Below, piece by piece: positions 1-9,244 of a stretch of 64,000 nt of DNA. A program made the translations under genes and the position numbers. The stretch spans positions 101,970,948-102,034,947 of the forward strand of contig CM024755.1 in assembly GCA_014218235.1 (NCBI GenBank), given 5' to 3'. Below the pieces are notes generated by a model, which worked only from the letters and a program-made list of their open reading frames with translations, was not told the origin of the DNA and made no database searches. The stretch comes from Colocasia esculenta. Taxonomy: Eukaryota; Streptophyta; Magnoliopsida; Alismatales; Araceae. The first letter of the stretch is position 1; every line of letters starts with the position of its first letter.

Positions 1-3000
1 TTCATCATCGGTATATTCCTCCTGCTCAACAGAATCTTCGCCAGACACTTGACCTACATCAATATATGTTCACCTTCCACTACTCCCTTTTATCTCATGT
101 GGATCGACTTCTTCAACCTCATTTCCTTTAGACAAGCAAATTGGCTCTTCAAATTCTTCTACTCCAGTATGAGCTGTCAACTCTACATCTTCAACCAAGT
201 CTTCTTGAAAGAATTCGCGTTGACCTCTTCAGGTGTCTGATCAGTCATGTCCAATTCATAATCAGAGAATAGTCTTGACTTAACTCTGCAAACTGCCCAC
301 CAATCATTTCATTCTTTGTTTGTAGATGATGGATAGCTTGTACTGCTGGGCTTGTGTGGCTAAAATGAACAGCTCATAAGTATTCAATTTTGACTTATGT
401 TTAAGCTCGACAATCCCATCAGTTGTGTCATTTCGAATGGAATTCGGATCAAACTAATGACACTTGAACAAGAATATATGATTGTCTTGTCCTAGATATT
501 GCAACTGTAAGATCCCCTCTATAATACCATAGTAGTCATATTCATTTTCATTGTATGTACTTCCTTTAACACATACGCCACTGTTCATGGTAGACTTACT
601 CTGCCCATAGTCTTTTGTGTGAAATCTATACCCATTCACAATAAATCCAGGATAGTTCTATGCAATTTTCGATGGGCCATAGGCTATCTAACGAACTCTT
701 TCATCAGTAATTAAACCTTGTTCAACCTACGTATGTAGAAGACTAGTTAAAAAGTGAACATAACTTATCTTTCTTACTCTTTGAGTATGTACACTTACGC
801 GTTTTCTTAGCCATAAGGCCAATGACTTCTCTCGTTCTTTTTCAACCTCATAATCACTGAGATGTGGATTTCTTTGAATTATTTCTGAATCAAATTGTCT
901 GCAATATGAATGGAAAACCACCTTCAATAGCTAGAATAAGGGCAAAGAAGTTATATACACAATCAATTGTGAGTTCAGCACTTACTCAACATGACACTCA
1001 AGCTCAGCACAATTTAAAAGAATATATATCTCTACGGCGCATAACTCTCTATCATCCAGCATGCGAGTTAAAGAACGTCCAAATGCACGTCCAAGATGAT
1101 TAAATATGGAGAGTCGATCTAAACACACAGATTCCCCCCCACCCCCCCCATCATCATTACGTGGAGGTTGAGTACGACAAGTTTATATGTCTGCTTCAAA
1201 GTACATCGAACAAAAGTTTGAGATTTCTTCCATAATGTATGCCTCAGCAATAGAACCCTCCACTTTTGCTTTATTTCGAACTTTCAATTTGAGGTCATGC
1301 ATACACCTACATCAACAATGTACAAGACAAATGGGAAACATATCATACATAAGGTGCAATTCTAAGAAGAAAAAAGTTAATATTCGCATATACCTCTCAA
1401 ATGGATACATCCATCTATATTGTACTGGCCCTTCGACTTTAGCTTCATATGGTAGATGTACGAGTAAATGCTCCATCGAATTGAAGAATGCAAGCGGAAA
1501 TATCTTCTCCAACTTGCATATGATGGTGACCACATTCTATTCGATAGTTTGCACATCCTCAAGCCTGAGTTCTGATGCACACAAAATCGTGAAAAATCGA
1601 CTCAGCTCAGACAATGCTTCCCATAGCGGCTTCGACAACATGTCACGAAATGCAATAGGTAGCAACATTTGCATGAACACATGGCAGTCATGACTCTTCA
1701 TTCCATACATTGTTCCCTCACTGGCGTTGACACAACGAGCAATATTAGACACATAACCGTCAGAAAATCTCAACTGTTTCAGCCACTGACACACTTCCTT
1801 TACTTGTCCTCCTCCAAGCACATAAATTACTTTTAGTTTAATTGATTTCCCGTTTACTTCAACAAGTTCTAAATCTGGATGTTTACAAAGCATGGACAAG
1901 TCCAAACGTGCATTCCCGTTGTCCTTTGTTTTACCTTTTATGTCCATAATGGTGTTGAACACATTATTAAAGATATTTTTCTCGATATGCATCACGTGTA
2001 GATTATGCCACACAAGAAAGGTTGACCAATAAGGTAGCTCCCAAAAAATGCTTCTCTTCACCCAGTTGTGCTCCTTCCCAAAACCTGAAAGGTGTCAGGT
2101 ACTGCCCATCAGTTGTGTGATATCTGACAAATTTTCTACACGTGTTGCCATATGATGACTGGAAAACCTCTCGAATATAACTTCATCTCGTTCCATTTTG
2201 TTCTTTAGGAATGCATCTTTTTGTCTTCTGAAAGGGTGATCAACTACTAAAAACTATCGATGGCAATCAAACCAGCATGACTTCCCACCATGTTTAAGTA
2301 AAAATGATTAGGTATTATCCAAACAGTAAGGACATGCTAGCCTCCCATGTGTGCTCCAACCAGATGGCATTCCATATGCAGGAAAATCACTTATCGTCCA
2401 CACCAATGCAGCCCTCATGGTGAAATTTTCTTTCTAGATGCATCATAAGTATTGACCCCCTCAGTCCATAATAATTTCAATTCATCAATCAATAAAGACA
2501 AGAACAAATTCTCTCGCTTCATGCACATGCTTGGAGGAAGGTTGTATGGTGTCACGAACACTGGCCAGCTGGAGTAGGAAGCCACTGAACCTCCAAATGG
2601 ATTGAATCCATTAGTGCATAAACCAAGCCTCACATTACACGACTCCCTTGAGAAGATAGGATGAGCATGGTTGAAATGAGTCCAAGCTTCGCCATCTACA
2701 GGATGACTCATAATATCCTCGTCACGACGTACTCTTTCTGCGTGTCATCTCATATGTCGACCTGTCTTTGAACATATATACATCCGCTGCAGTCTGGGTG
2801 TAAGGGAAAAATATCGCAATGACGCATAAGGTATATCCTTTCCCCTAGAATTGGCCCTTCTTTTAGGTTTAAACCAGTCATGATGGCAAATAGAACATGA
2901 TACCTTATCTGCATTCTCTTTGTGAAACAACATACAATGATTAGGACATGCATCTATTTTCACATATCCACTCCTAAATCATTGACCATTTTCTTGGCAC

Positions 3001-3574
3001 GATAAAAAATTGGAGGCAGCTTCTCATCTCGAGGTAACATGCTCTTGATGATGAGGGGGAGACGATCAAAACAACTCTCACTTATACGAAATTCAGATTT
3101 CAAGTTCAACAACTGTGACACCACTGACAACCGAGTGTGTTTTTGACAACCATCCCACAATGGCTCATCAACATCCTTAAGTAACTGATAGAATCTTTCG
3201 GCTCCCTTGTTCAACACGTCTTCAGTGTATACAGGATCCTCATGTACATTGAATGTGGGACAAGCAGCATCTACAACCATATCTACGTACGTACTTGTGC
3301 CTTCCACATTACTAGGCTCGTGCGACCAGAGCTCCTCACCATGACATGTCCAATTCATATAACCTTCAACAAACCCTTTTTTGTATAAATGGCGTTGAAC
3401 CTCCCATGGTGAATTCCAATTTTTACAAATCATATAAGGACATTGGATGCAACCTTCACTCTCTACTGCTGCATTTGGATTCCCCAATGCTAACTGAATG
3501 AAAGTCTCAACTCCGGCCCTAAACTCCACATGATCAACTATTCTATAATACATCCATGAACAGTCTGAAGCCAT
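1..3574 (-). pseudogene. TNP2-like CACTA transposase, multiply broken
   Basis: The product would be the DDE-type transposase that cuts CACTA elements at their ends in the nucleus. The chosen start is the ATG at 3574-3572 (MASDCSWMYY); an upstream in-frame Met gives an implausible hydrophobic leader. Domain order from N to C: a transposase-associated domain (about 3330-3574, with a Cys/His pattern and NWTCHGE); the TNP2 core beginning with IDACPNHCMLF (about 2950) and continuing through NPFGG (about 2610) and the LWTEGVNTYDAS block (about 2450); a stretch containing HVMHIEKN (about 1980) and the DUF4218-like segment (1320-1700); and a DUF4216-like domain with NGYRFHTKDY near 630 and DYYG near 530. 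The left 230 bases still look like an acidic C-terminal tail. Many stops and frame changes separate these blocks, and a piece of the core near 2510 seems deleted. The copy is dead. Confidence 0.85.
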
Positions 3575-3724
3575 TTTTTTCCTGCGCTCAACCAATATTA
3601 ACACACAAATAACTTTAAATTTTAAATTCAGAAAAAAAAAACTAAATCTGACCATTTTCACACATCGTTCGACACAACCAAAATGAATAGGAAGGATATA
3701 TTATTTAGATTATTACTTTTTACC

Positions 3725-3996
3725 CATCTGTGAATATTTGATCGCACTCAGATGGCCATTTACTATATGTTTGTACAATTTGCTGAAAATTTTGACAGCA
3801 TCTCCCCACACCTCTCCGATATACCAAAAATATTTATTAATTAAGATATTTTATTAAATACTTAATAATAAGTATATTCTAAATCAATAAAGGTATATCA
3901 GAGAGGAGTGAGTAGACGCATCCGAAATTTTCAACAAACAGTACAAACACATAGTAAATGACCACCTAACTGCGATCAAACATTCACAAACTGTCC
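3725..3996. repeat. Long imperfect inverted repeat near CACTA end
   Basis: Left arm 3725-3825 and right arm 3892-3996 pair over about 100 bases, around a 66-base AT-rich centre. For example, ttgatcgca near 3738 pairs with tgcgatcaa near 3971, and gatatacc at 3818-3825 pairs with ggtatatc at 3892-3899. The repeat lies between the transposase start and the proposed terminus, where subterminal repeats of CACTA elements occur. It could also be a small palindromic element inserted there. Confidence 0.7.
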
Positions 3997-4007
3997 AAAA
4001 TGGGATA

Positions 4008-4086
4008 ATTCAAGACTTTGAGTTAGATGTACACGTTCTCATTATTCAAAATTAGAACGTGTACATCAATCCCAAAGTCTTGAATG
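4008..4086. repeat. Hairpin, subterminal to CACTA end
   Basis: Two arms of about 33 bases (4008-4040 and 4053-4085) are close to perfect reverse complements. Both contain caagacttt/aaagtcttg and gtacacgttct/agaacgtgtac, around a 12-base loop. It lies between the long inverted repeat and the CACTA terminus. Confidence 0.75.
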
Positions 4087-4675
4087 GGAAGATTTGTTGA
4101 CATGGGCTTAACACGCTCTCGTGAGGTGTGTGTAGTGTTAAATTGCTATGCATGCATACATAAAATTTAAATGTCACATAAATATGAAAGGAAAATGAAA
4201 AAAAATCATACATGTGAACAAGTGCAATACTAAATCAAATTCACACATACATGTAAATGAACTGCATTAAAGTAAGAAGTGCAATGCTAATCACTAAACT
4301 GAAAGTAAGCAATTAAAAGCAATCCATATAATAGTGTTTTATTGAATTAAGTTCGAATTAAGGATCTAATGTCTACAAGGAAGAGTTTGTACTCAATTTT
4401 TTATTCCTAAATTGAGATGTATACCTCATTAGAGTTTGCATTGGCTTATTGAATTCCTCATGTTCAAGTGAGATGTGAGAAACTAAATCCAAAGTAACGA
4501 GACGGTGTAGGACACACTAATGTGGAGAACCCAGCCAAGGAGTGTGTGGATTTGTAAATATGGCCCGAACAGACAAGAGAGAAATTTCATTGCCATATGT
4601 ACCAAAAGTAATGGTGGCCACTGCGTTAGACATGGACTAGAGGTTAAAAAATGATATGGTTTTTGTAGGAGCAAT

Positions 4676-4810
4676 GCTACCTACCCAATTAGCTAGATAA
4701 ATCATTTATCTGATCAAGCATAGGATCGGTCGACTATTTGCTTTTGAGGCGTGGGACTCAAACAATCGACCAATCCCACGCTTATTTACCCAAGCAACTG
4801 GGTAGGTAGC
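4676..4810. mobile_element. MITE-like short inverted-repeat element
   Basis: A 135-bp segment begins with gctacctaccca (4676-4687) and ends with its exact reverse complement tgggtaggtagc (4799-4810). A second internal pair, gcgtggga and tcccacgc (4750-4782), adds to the fold. It has no coding capacity. Target duplications are not clear at the flanks, so the superfamily cannot be named. Confidence 0.5.
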
Positions 4811-4972
4811 CTTTCTCTTCTTTTAAGAGAGGACGCAGAACAGAATTTTTGTCTACAAGGGATTGCATTGCTAACATGCTTCAATTTTTTATGGCTAATA
4901 AGAGTATTGGTCCAACGTGGCCTATATGCAGAACAGATCTAAAGAGCAGACATCACAGGAGAAACTGGGTAA

Positions 4973-5041
4973 TGGCTGGCTTAGGATAAACATTGATGGG
5001 GCCAGCATTGGAGCAAGTGTATCTAGGAGGACTGGCTTAGT
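4973..5041 (+). pseudogene. Possible RNase H (RVT_3-type) remnant
   Basis: Translation of this stretch gives GWLRINIDGASIG followed by GASVSRRTGL. This resembles the start of the RNase H-like domain seen in plant LINEs and their derivatives (W-x-K/R-x-N-x-DGAS). Only about 22 residues are readable and no reverse transcriptase is nearby, so this is a weak call. Confidence 0.3.
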
Positions 5042-6086
5042 ATTTACATAATTCAATTACATAACAGTCTAGTTGCATTCCAAAATTAAGCTTGATGAAG
5101 ATATATGCAAAAGCAATCACATCTCACCAAAATATATACATGGTTCTCATCTCTGTTTTGGTTTATATAAAAATGCTAGATTTTTTTTTGTCATATGATG
5201 TATATGTCCCAGCTTTCCATACATAATGCAAATAACAAACTACCTCTAGGGAATTAAAAATGGTGCTAACATGTTTAACAAAAAGAAGAAAACATCGTTA
5301 CAAAATTTGAGTGCGACAAATATGCTTGTGCAGACATTTTCCTTTATGACGAACAAATTGAGATAGAAAATTAAATTACTCTCATTTTTCATGCCTGTGA
5401 CCATTTTCGTGGTGATTTGTTTTTCATACGACTGCATAACTAATTGTAAACATATAGCGAACTTGAGTGCACTTCATTCTATAATGTGTTTCACACGCCC
5501 TTAATTGGAACTTAATTGGTTATCTATTCTCAATTAAAGAAACTAGATGGTTGTTCACATGTACATATTGTGTTCGTTCGTTGAGTACTTCATCAATGCT
5601 AGCTGGTTTATATTTTCTCTCTTTTTTTTCACTACTTAGATCTATTGTTATCTAATTAAATATGCCCAGCAACACATAAACTCTATTTTTCTTCGATTCT
5701 TTTTTCTTTTTCTCTGCTCAGGGCTGATTACTTGAGAAGCACTTTATGGGAAAGAATATGATATTAGTTTTTTCCTCTTTTCTATACATATAAGACATTT
5801 TGACATCCCAAAATCAAATCTACAATCGGTGTCTCAATGTGATTATAGAGAAAGAATTAATGCACAGTAAATCTATATAACAGTATTATATGATGTCATG
5901 CAAACTGTCACACAAATGAGTAGCCGGCAAGAGTAGCGGATGGCAGCAATGACGGTCTCTAAAGTTATTATTTTAGAGTTCAAATTTATAATTTGGGGAT
6001 CAAATTTATATTTAGAACTCAAAATTTATATATTGGAGTCTAAATTATTATTAAAACTTAAATTAATATTCGTAAATCCTGAGAAA

Positions 6087-6390
6087 ACCCCCACCCATTG
6101 CCCCTTAAGGAAACCCCACCCCACTGCCCCCCACCCCACTGCCCCCTAAGCAAACCCCCACCCTACTGCCCCCCACTACCCCCTAAGCAAACCCCCACCC
6201 CACTACCCCCCACCCATTGCCCCCTAAGCAAACCACCACCTCACTGCCCCCTAAGCAAACCCCTACCCCACTACCCTCTAAGCAAACCCCCACCCCACTA
6301 CCCCCCACCCCATTGCCCCCTAAGCAAACCCCCACCCCACTGCCCCCCACCCACTGCCTCCTAAGCAAACCCCCACCCCACTGCCCCCCA
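6087..6390. repeat. C-rich minisatellite (aagcaaacccccaccccact type)
   Basis: Imperfect tandem units of roughly 20-30 bases combine taagcaaac, cccccacccca and ctgccccc. One strand is almost free of G and the other has many runs of four or five G. The array gives spurious open frames in several phases (Pro-rich on plus, Gly-rich on minus) that should not be called genes. It ends exactly where the next LTR-like sequence starts (6391). Confidence 0.85.
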
Positions 6391-6875
6391 TGTAACGACT
6401 CGACCTCCTGGACCCCCACCAAGGACCCCGAAGTTCGCGCCGCCACCCATGGATCCAAAGACCCGGAATGGTTAGAAGAAATAGTCTAGTGAGATATGTA
6501 CTAAATTTAAATAACTATAACAATATAACAAATGTACAACGTGTCCCAAGTAAAAGCACAAGTACAAGAAGAAAGGTGCAGTCCTTAAGGGACATATCCC
6601 GAGAACTTGCAAAGCACAACTCTCAACTCACTCATGTACAAGAGCTCACAACACTCGCTCTCACTGGTGCTGATAGCACATGGCTCCACAATCACCTCCG
6701 CAAACCGTCCGACACCGAGCTCCCGCGACGACGAGCCCCTAGCTGAAGAGAGTAGGGGGAGGTGAGCCTCGCGAAGAAGGCTCAGTAAGGATTACAAGTC
6801 CCTCACCGACCAGAGTAGCAGGAACTCCAAAAACAAAAAACTATACTAGAAAGCTGTAAAGCGAGGAACACCTAC
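6391..6875. mobile_element. LTR-like fragment, family not known
   Basis: It starts with tgtaacgactcgacc, a typical plant gypsy LTR opening (TGTAACG..C..CC). Near 6770 it has gtgagcctcgcgaag followed by ggctcagtaag, a block often seen in plant LTRs. No partner LTR, primer site or coding sequence is visible. It is cut by, or abuts, the Cassandra element at 6876. Confidence 0.4.
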
Positions 6876-7062
6876 TATGACGACCCAACCAACAAACTGG
6901 CCCAACAATCATACTAGTTGGTAGACTTCCCAGGACTACTCCCAAATGAGCACGCTTAATTTTAGAGTTCTTTTCCTACTCGAGCTCTGAAAATGACTAG
7001 TCTAAGTTGTTGGTAGTTTGCTGATTTAGTCCATTTAACATATTCTTATATGGGGTGTTATA
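6876..7062 (-). repeat. Cassandra 3' LTR (5S-like)
   Basis: Direct-repeat partner of 7287-7491, with gagcacgcttaattttagag as the 5S-like core. It is shorter by an internal deletion next to the 5S-like block. Confidence 0.8.
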
Positions 7063-7271
7063 ATCTACCCCTGTTATATAAGCGACGTCCTCGTCGCTGC
7101 TCACATATAGCACACAATCAAACCCTAGGCACGCAGGATTCTAGAGGTGGCCCCCACAGAGGTGGCTCCCACTATGTAGCACTTTGCGCCATTATGGCCT
7201 CAAGAGGTGGCACCAATAGCGTAGCACTTTGCCCTATGTGGCACTTAGTTCCTACACTTCCAGCTGGGTAA

Positions 7272-7284
7272 GTCTTTGATACCA
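7272..7284 (-). promoter_or_regulatory. Primer-binding site, tRNA-iMet type (Cassandra)
   Basis: The minus strand reads TGGTATCAAAGAC two bases after the LTR end. It matches the canonical TGGTATCAGAGC with one internal mismatch and fixes the element's orientation. Confidence 0.8.
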
Positions 7285-7286
7285 TT

Positions 7287-7491
7287 TGTGACAACCCAAC
7301 TAACAAACTGGCCCAACAACCATACTAGTTGGTAGACTTCCCAGGAAGGTCACCCATCATGAGACTACTCTCAACTGAGCACGCTTAACTTCAGAGTTCA
7401 TTTCCTGCTCGAGCTCTGAAAATGACTAGTCCAAGTTGTTAGTAGTTTGCTGATTTAGTCCATTTAACATATTCTTATATAGGGTGTTATA
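7287..7491 (-). repeat. Cassandra 5' LTR (5S-like)
   Basis: The fuller LTR copy, holding the antisense 5S-like segment at about 7335-7405. In Cassandra this segment is thought to keep RNA polymerase III promoter features. It is not a 5S rRNA gene: the rest of the 120-base RNA is missing. Confidence 0.8.
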
Positions 7492-8157
7492 TACCCATTG
7501 CTCCCCTTGAGTAGATGCTTTCATTGCACTTCCCTTCACAGGTCTACTTTTGATCAAACCAAGAATCTTTTTGCGTCATAGAAGCCTAGAGATCAAGAGC
7601 CCTCAATAGATTTGATGAACTTAAACACCAAAAATAGAGAATATATTTCAAGGATATATGGATGAGGAATCAATTCCAGGGTTCAAAGGAGGCTTGAAGG
7701 ATAAGGTCTATTGGTTATAGAGAAGATTTACAGTTTCTAAAGAGTCAATCGGAAGACAATAGTCATCAATCGATATATTAGTCTAGGATAATTGTAAAAG
7801 AAGAATAGGTTGTATACCAGTTGGTGAAGAGACGTAAGTGATTTTTTCGATTGATGAAGAAACTCAATATGCAGAATGATTAAAGAATAAACTCAAGTGA
7901 AATTTCCAATTGTGTAGGTAGTAACATATAGATTTGTGAACAACCTTAGTGTGACTTTCAAATTGTAGAAGAGAGTCAATGAAGTCACATTAATTGAAGA
8001 GTACTTTGATCTATCAATTGGAAGATAATGCACCAATTTGATATACATTGTCTAGAGAGAATGAAATTTCTCTGAAAAAATTAATGTATTTCAATTATTA
8101 TAAAAGTATCTTCTACAAATTACACATGTCCAATTCCCTTCTACGAAGAGTGAATCT
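7492..8157 (-). mobile_element. Copia-1: pol end and 3' untranslated region
   Basis: When the soloA insertion (8158-23030) is ignored and one TSD copy removed, the minus-strand RNase H frame from 23031 runs without a break into 8157 and ends at a TAG at 8113-8115. The residues there (EERF, then RRREL) are the usual copia pol C-terminus. The remaining 620 bases are non-coding. SIRE-type copias often have a long stretch between pol and the 3' LTR. No polypurine tract or 3' LTR is evident before the Cassandra element. Confidence 0.7.
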
Positions 8158-8337
8158 TGATGAACAATTTATCCCCATTTATTTATTTTGGTGATAACAA
8201 AACCATGGAAAATATTTGACTAACATCTTTTCTAAAGTTTGTTAACAGGTCACAAGTGCAATGACTCTTCTATAGTTAAATAAGCTTAATTAAGTTATAA
8301 GTCTTTTCATATAAATTTTCTAAGTCTACATCGTTTG

Positions 8338-8700
8338 TTGTTTTAATATCACATCGATTGCTGAACAAACTCACATCGATTGTATAGTTAAGATCAATTG
8401 GCTCACATCGATTATAGTTCACTTAAACATTGATTACTGCTCAGCATAACATCGATTATGTTTACATCGATTGTCTTTATCTATCGATTGCATGAAAACA
8501 TCAATTATCCTTAAACATCGATTACCTTTAAATATCGATTGCTTTCACATCGATTACCTTTAAACAACGATTGCTTTCACATCGATTGCCATTAGACATT
8601 GATTGCCTTTAGACATCAATTGTCGTTAGACATCGATTGCCTTTAGACATCGATTGCTATTAGACATCAATTGTCTTTTGAACATCGATTGGCATTATAA
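8338..8700. repeat. ATCGATTG minisatellite inside soloA
   Basis: About twenty copies of (a)catcgattg, separated by 8-12 variable bases (cctttaga, ctattaga, ctttca and similar), give a loose period of about 18. The motif drifts to catcaattg in places. The array sits in the first third of the LTR, where promoter/enhancer sequence is expected. Confidence 0.85.
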
Positions 8701-9244
8701 TATCCATTATTATTTCAGAGAAATTATCTTCAATATCTTGATCATCTTTATCAAAATGATGATCTTTGCAGTAATCATATTGATTGTGGTTGTAATTAAA
8801 TTGATTGTCTTTATGAAAAATCTATGTTATGAATGAATCATGTTATATGGAGTGTGATATTGTTTTTAAAGATGTGTATTTCAAATCTCCCGCTATCTGA
8901 TACATATCCTTCTTACGAAAGTTTTTCAAGGATATCCTCTTGCATATAGTCTATCATCGGATACAGTTCCCATGCACATCATCTTTCACTGTTTAGCATT
9001 TTCATGACTTATCGTCTATAGCTTTAAATGGTGATAGAATGAGCTCATCCTTTTTGGTATATCTTCCTACAGCATAACCTGTGACGTTGACTGACAGTGA
9101 AGATATCCATATGATCTATCTCTCTCTTCCTTTGTATCCAATCATTTATTACTTACAGGTTTCCGGTAGTCACACACCACACACTCCAACAACATTGGAC
9201 ATGCTACGTTGACTAACACTGAAGATATCCTTATGAACTCTCTC

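Larger units (their letters stand above)
1..4137 (-). mobile_element. CACTA (En/Spm) DNA transposon, one end in window
   Basis: The minus strand encodes a decayed TNP2-type transposase (1-3574). Upstream of it come a long imperfect inverted repeat (3725-3996), a compact hairpin (4008-4086) and then 4133-4137, which reads CACTA on the minus strand (CACTACACACACC going inward). The next bases, 4138-4140 (tta), would be one copy of the 3-bp target duplication that CACTA elements make. Subterminal inverted motifs next to a CACTA end are normal for this superfamily. The other terminus lies left of the window, so the TSD cannot be confirmed. The superfamily is certain from the protein; the exact end is a proposal. 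Confidence 0.75.
4138..6086. other. Mostly unassigned spacer
   Basis: AT-rich sequence with no convincing reading frame. It contains the MITE-like element at 4676-4810 and a possible RNase H remnant at 4973-5041. The short open frames elsewhere (for example 5246-5437 minus) have no recognisable motif. I see no promoter, RNA gene or LTR in the rest. Confidence 0.5.
6876..7491 (-). mobile_element. Cassandra-type TRIM retrotransposon
   Basis: Two near-identical direct repeats (6876-7062 and 7287-7491) flank a 224-bp non-coding interior. Each repeat carries an antisense stretch of 5S rRNA: gagcacgcttaacttcagag with nearby agacttcccaggaaggtcac, matching the reverse complement of plant 5S rRNA internal sequences. 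LTRs containing 5S-like sequence are the hallmark of Cassandra. In the minus orientation the LTR ends GTTGTCACA and is followed two bases later by a tRNA-iMet primer site (7272-7284). The left repeat lacks about 18 bases (aaggtcacccatcatga) present in the right. The outer termini read TA instead of TG, and no clear TSD was found. Cassandra has no proteins and depends on other retrotransposons for movement. Confidence 0.85.

Noticed and set aside
1134..1149. Poly-C run in the CACTA transposase as a programmed slippage site.
   Set aside because: The gene is already broken by many stops on both sides, so the run is more likely decay.
6098..6489. Pro-rich and Gly-rich proteins encoded by the C-rich array.
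   Set aside because: Overlapping open frames in several phases on both strands are a by-product of the minisatellite.
7335..7405. 5S rRNA gene on the minus strand.
   Set aside because: Only internal parts of 5S rRNA are present, diverged, and repeated in both LTRs of a Cassandra element.
8338..8700. CRISPR-like repeat-spacer array (also 43050-43505 and 48095-48860).
   Set aside because: Units are short and degenerate, spacers are themselves repetitive and variable in length, and the context is plant LTRs.
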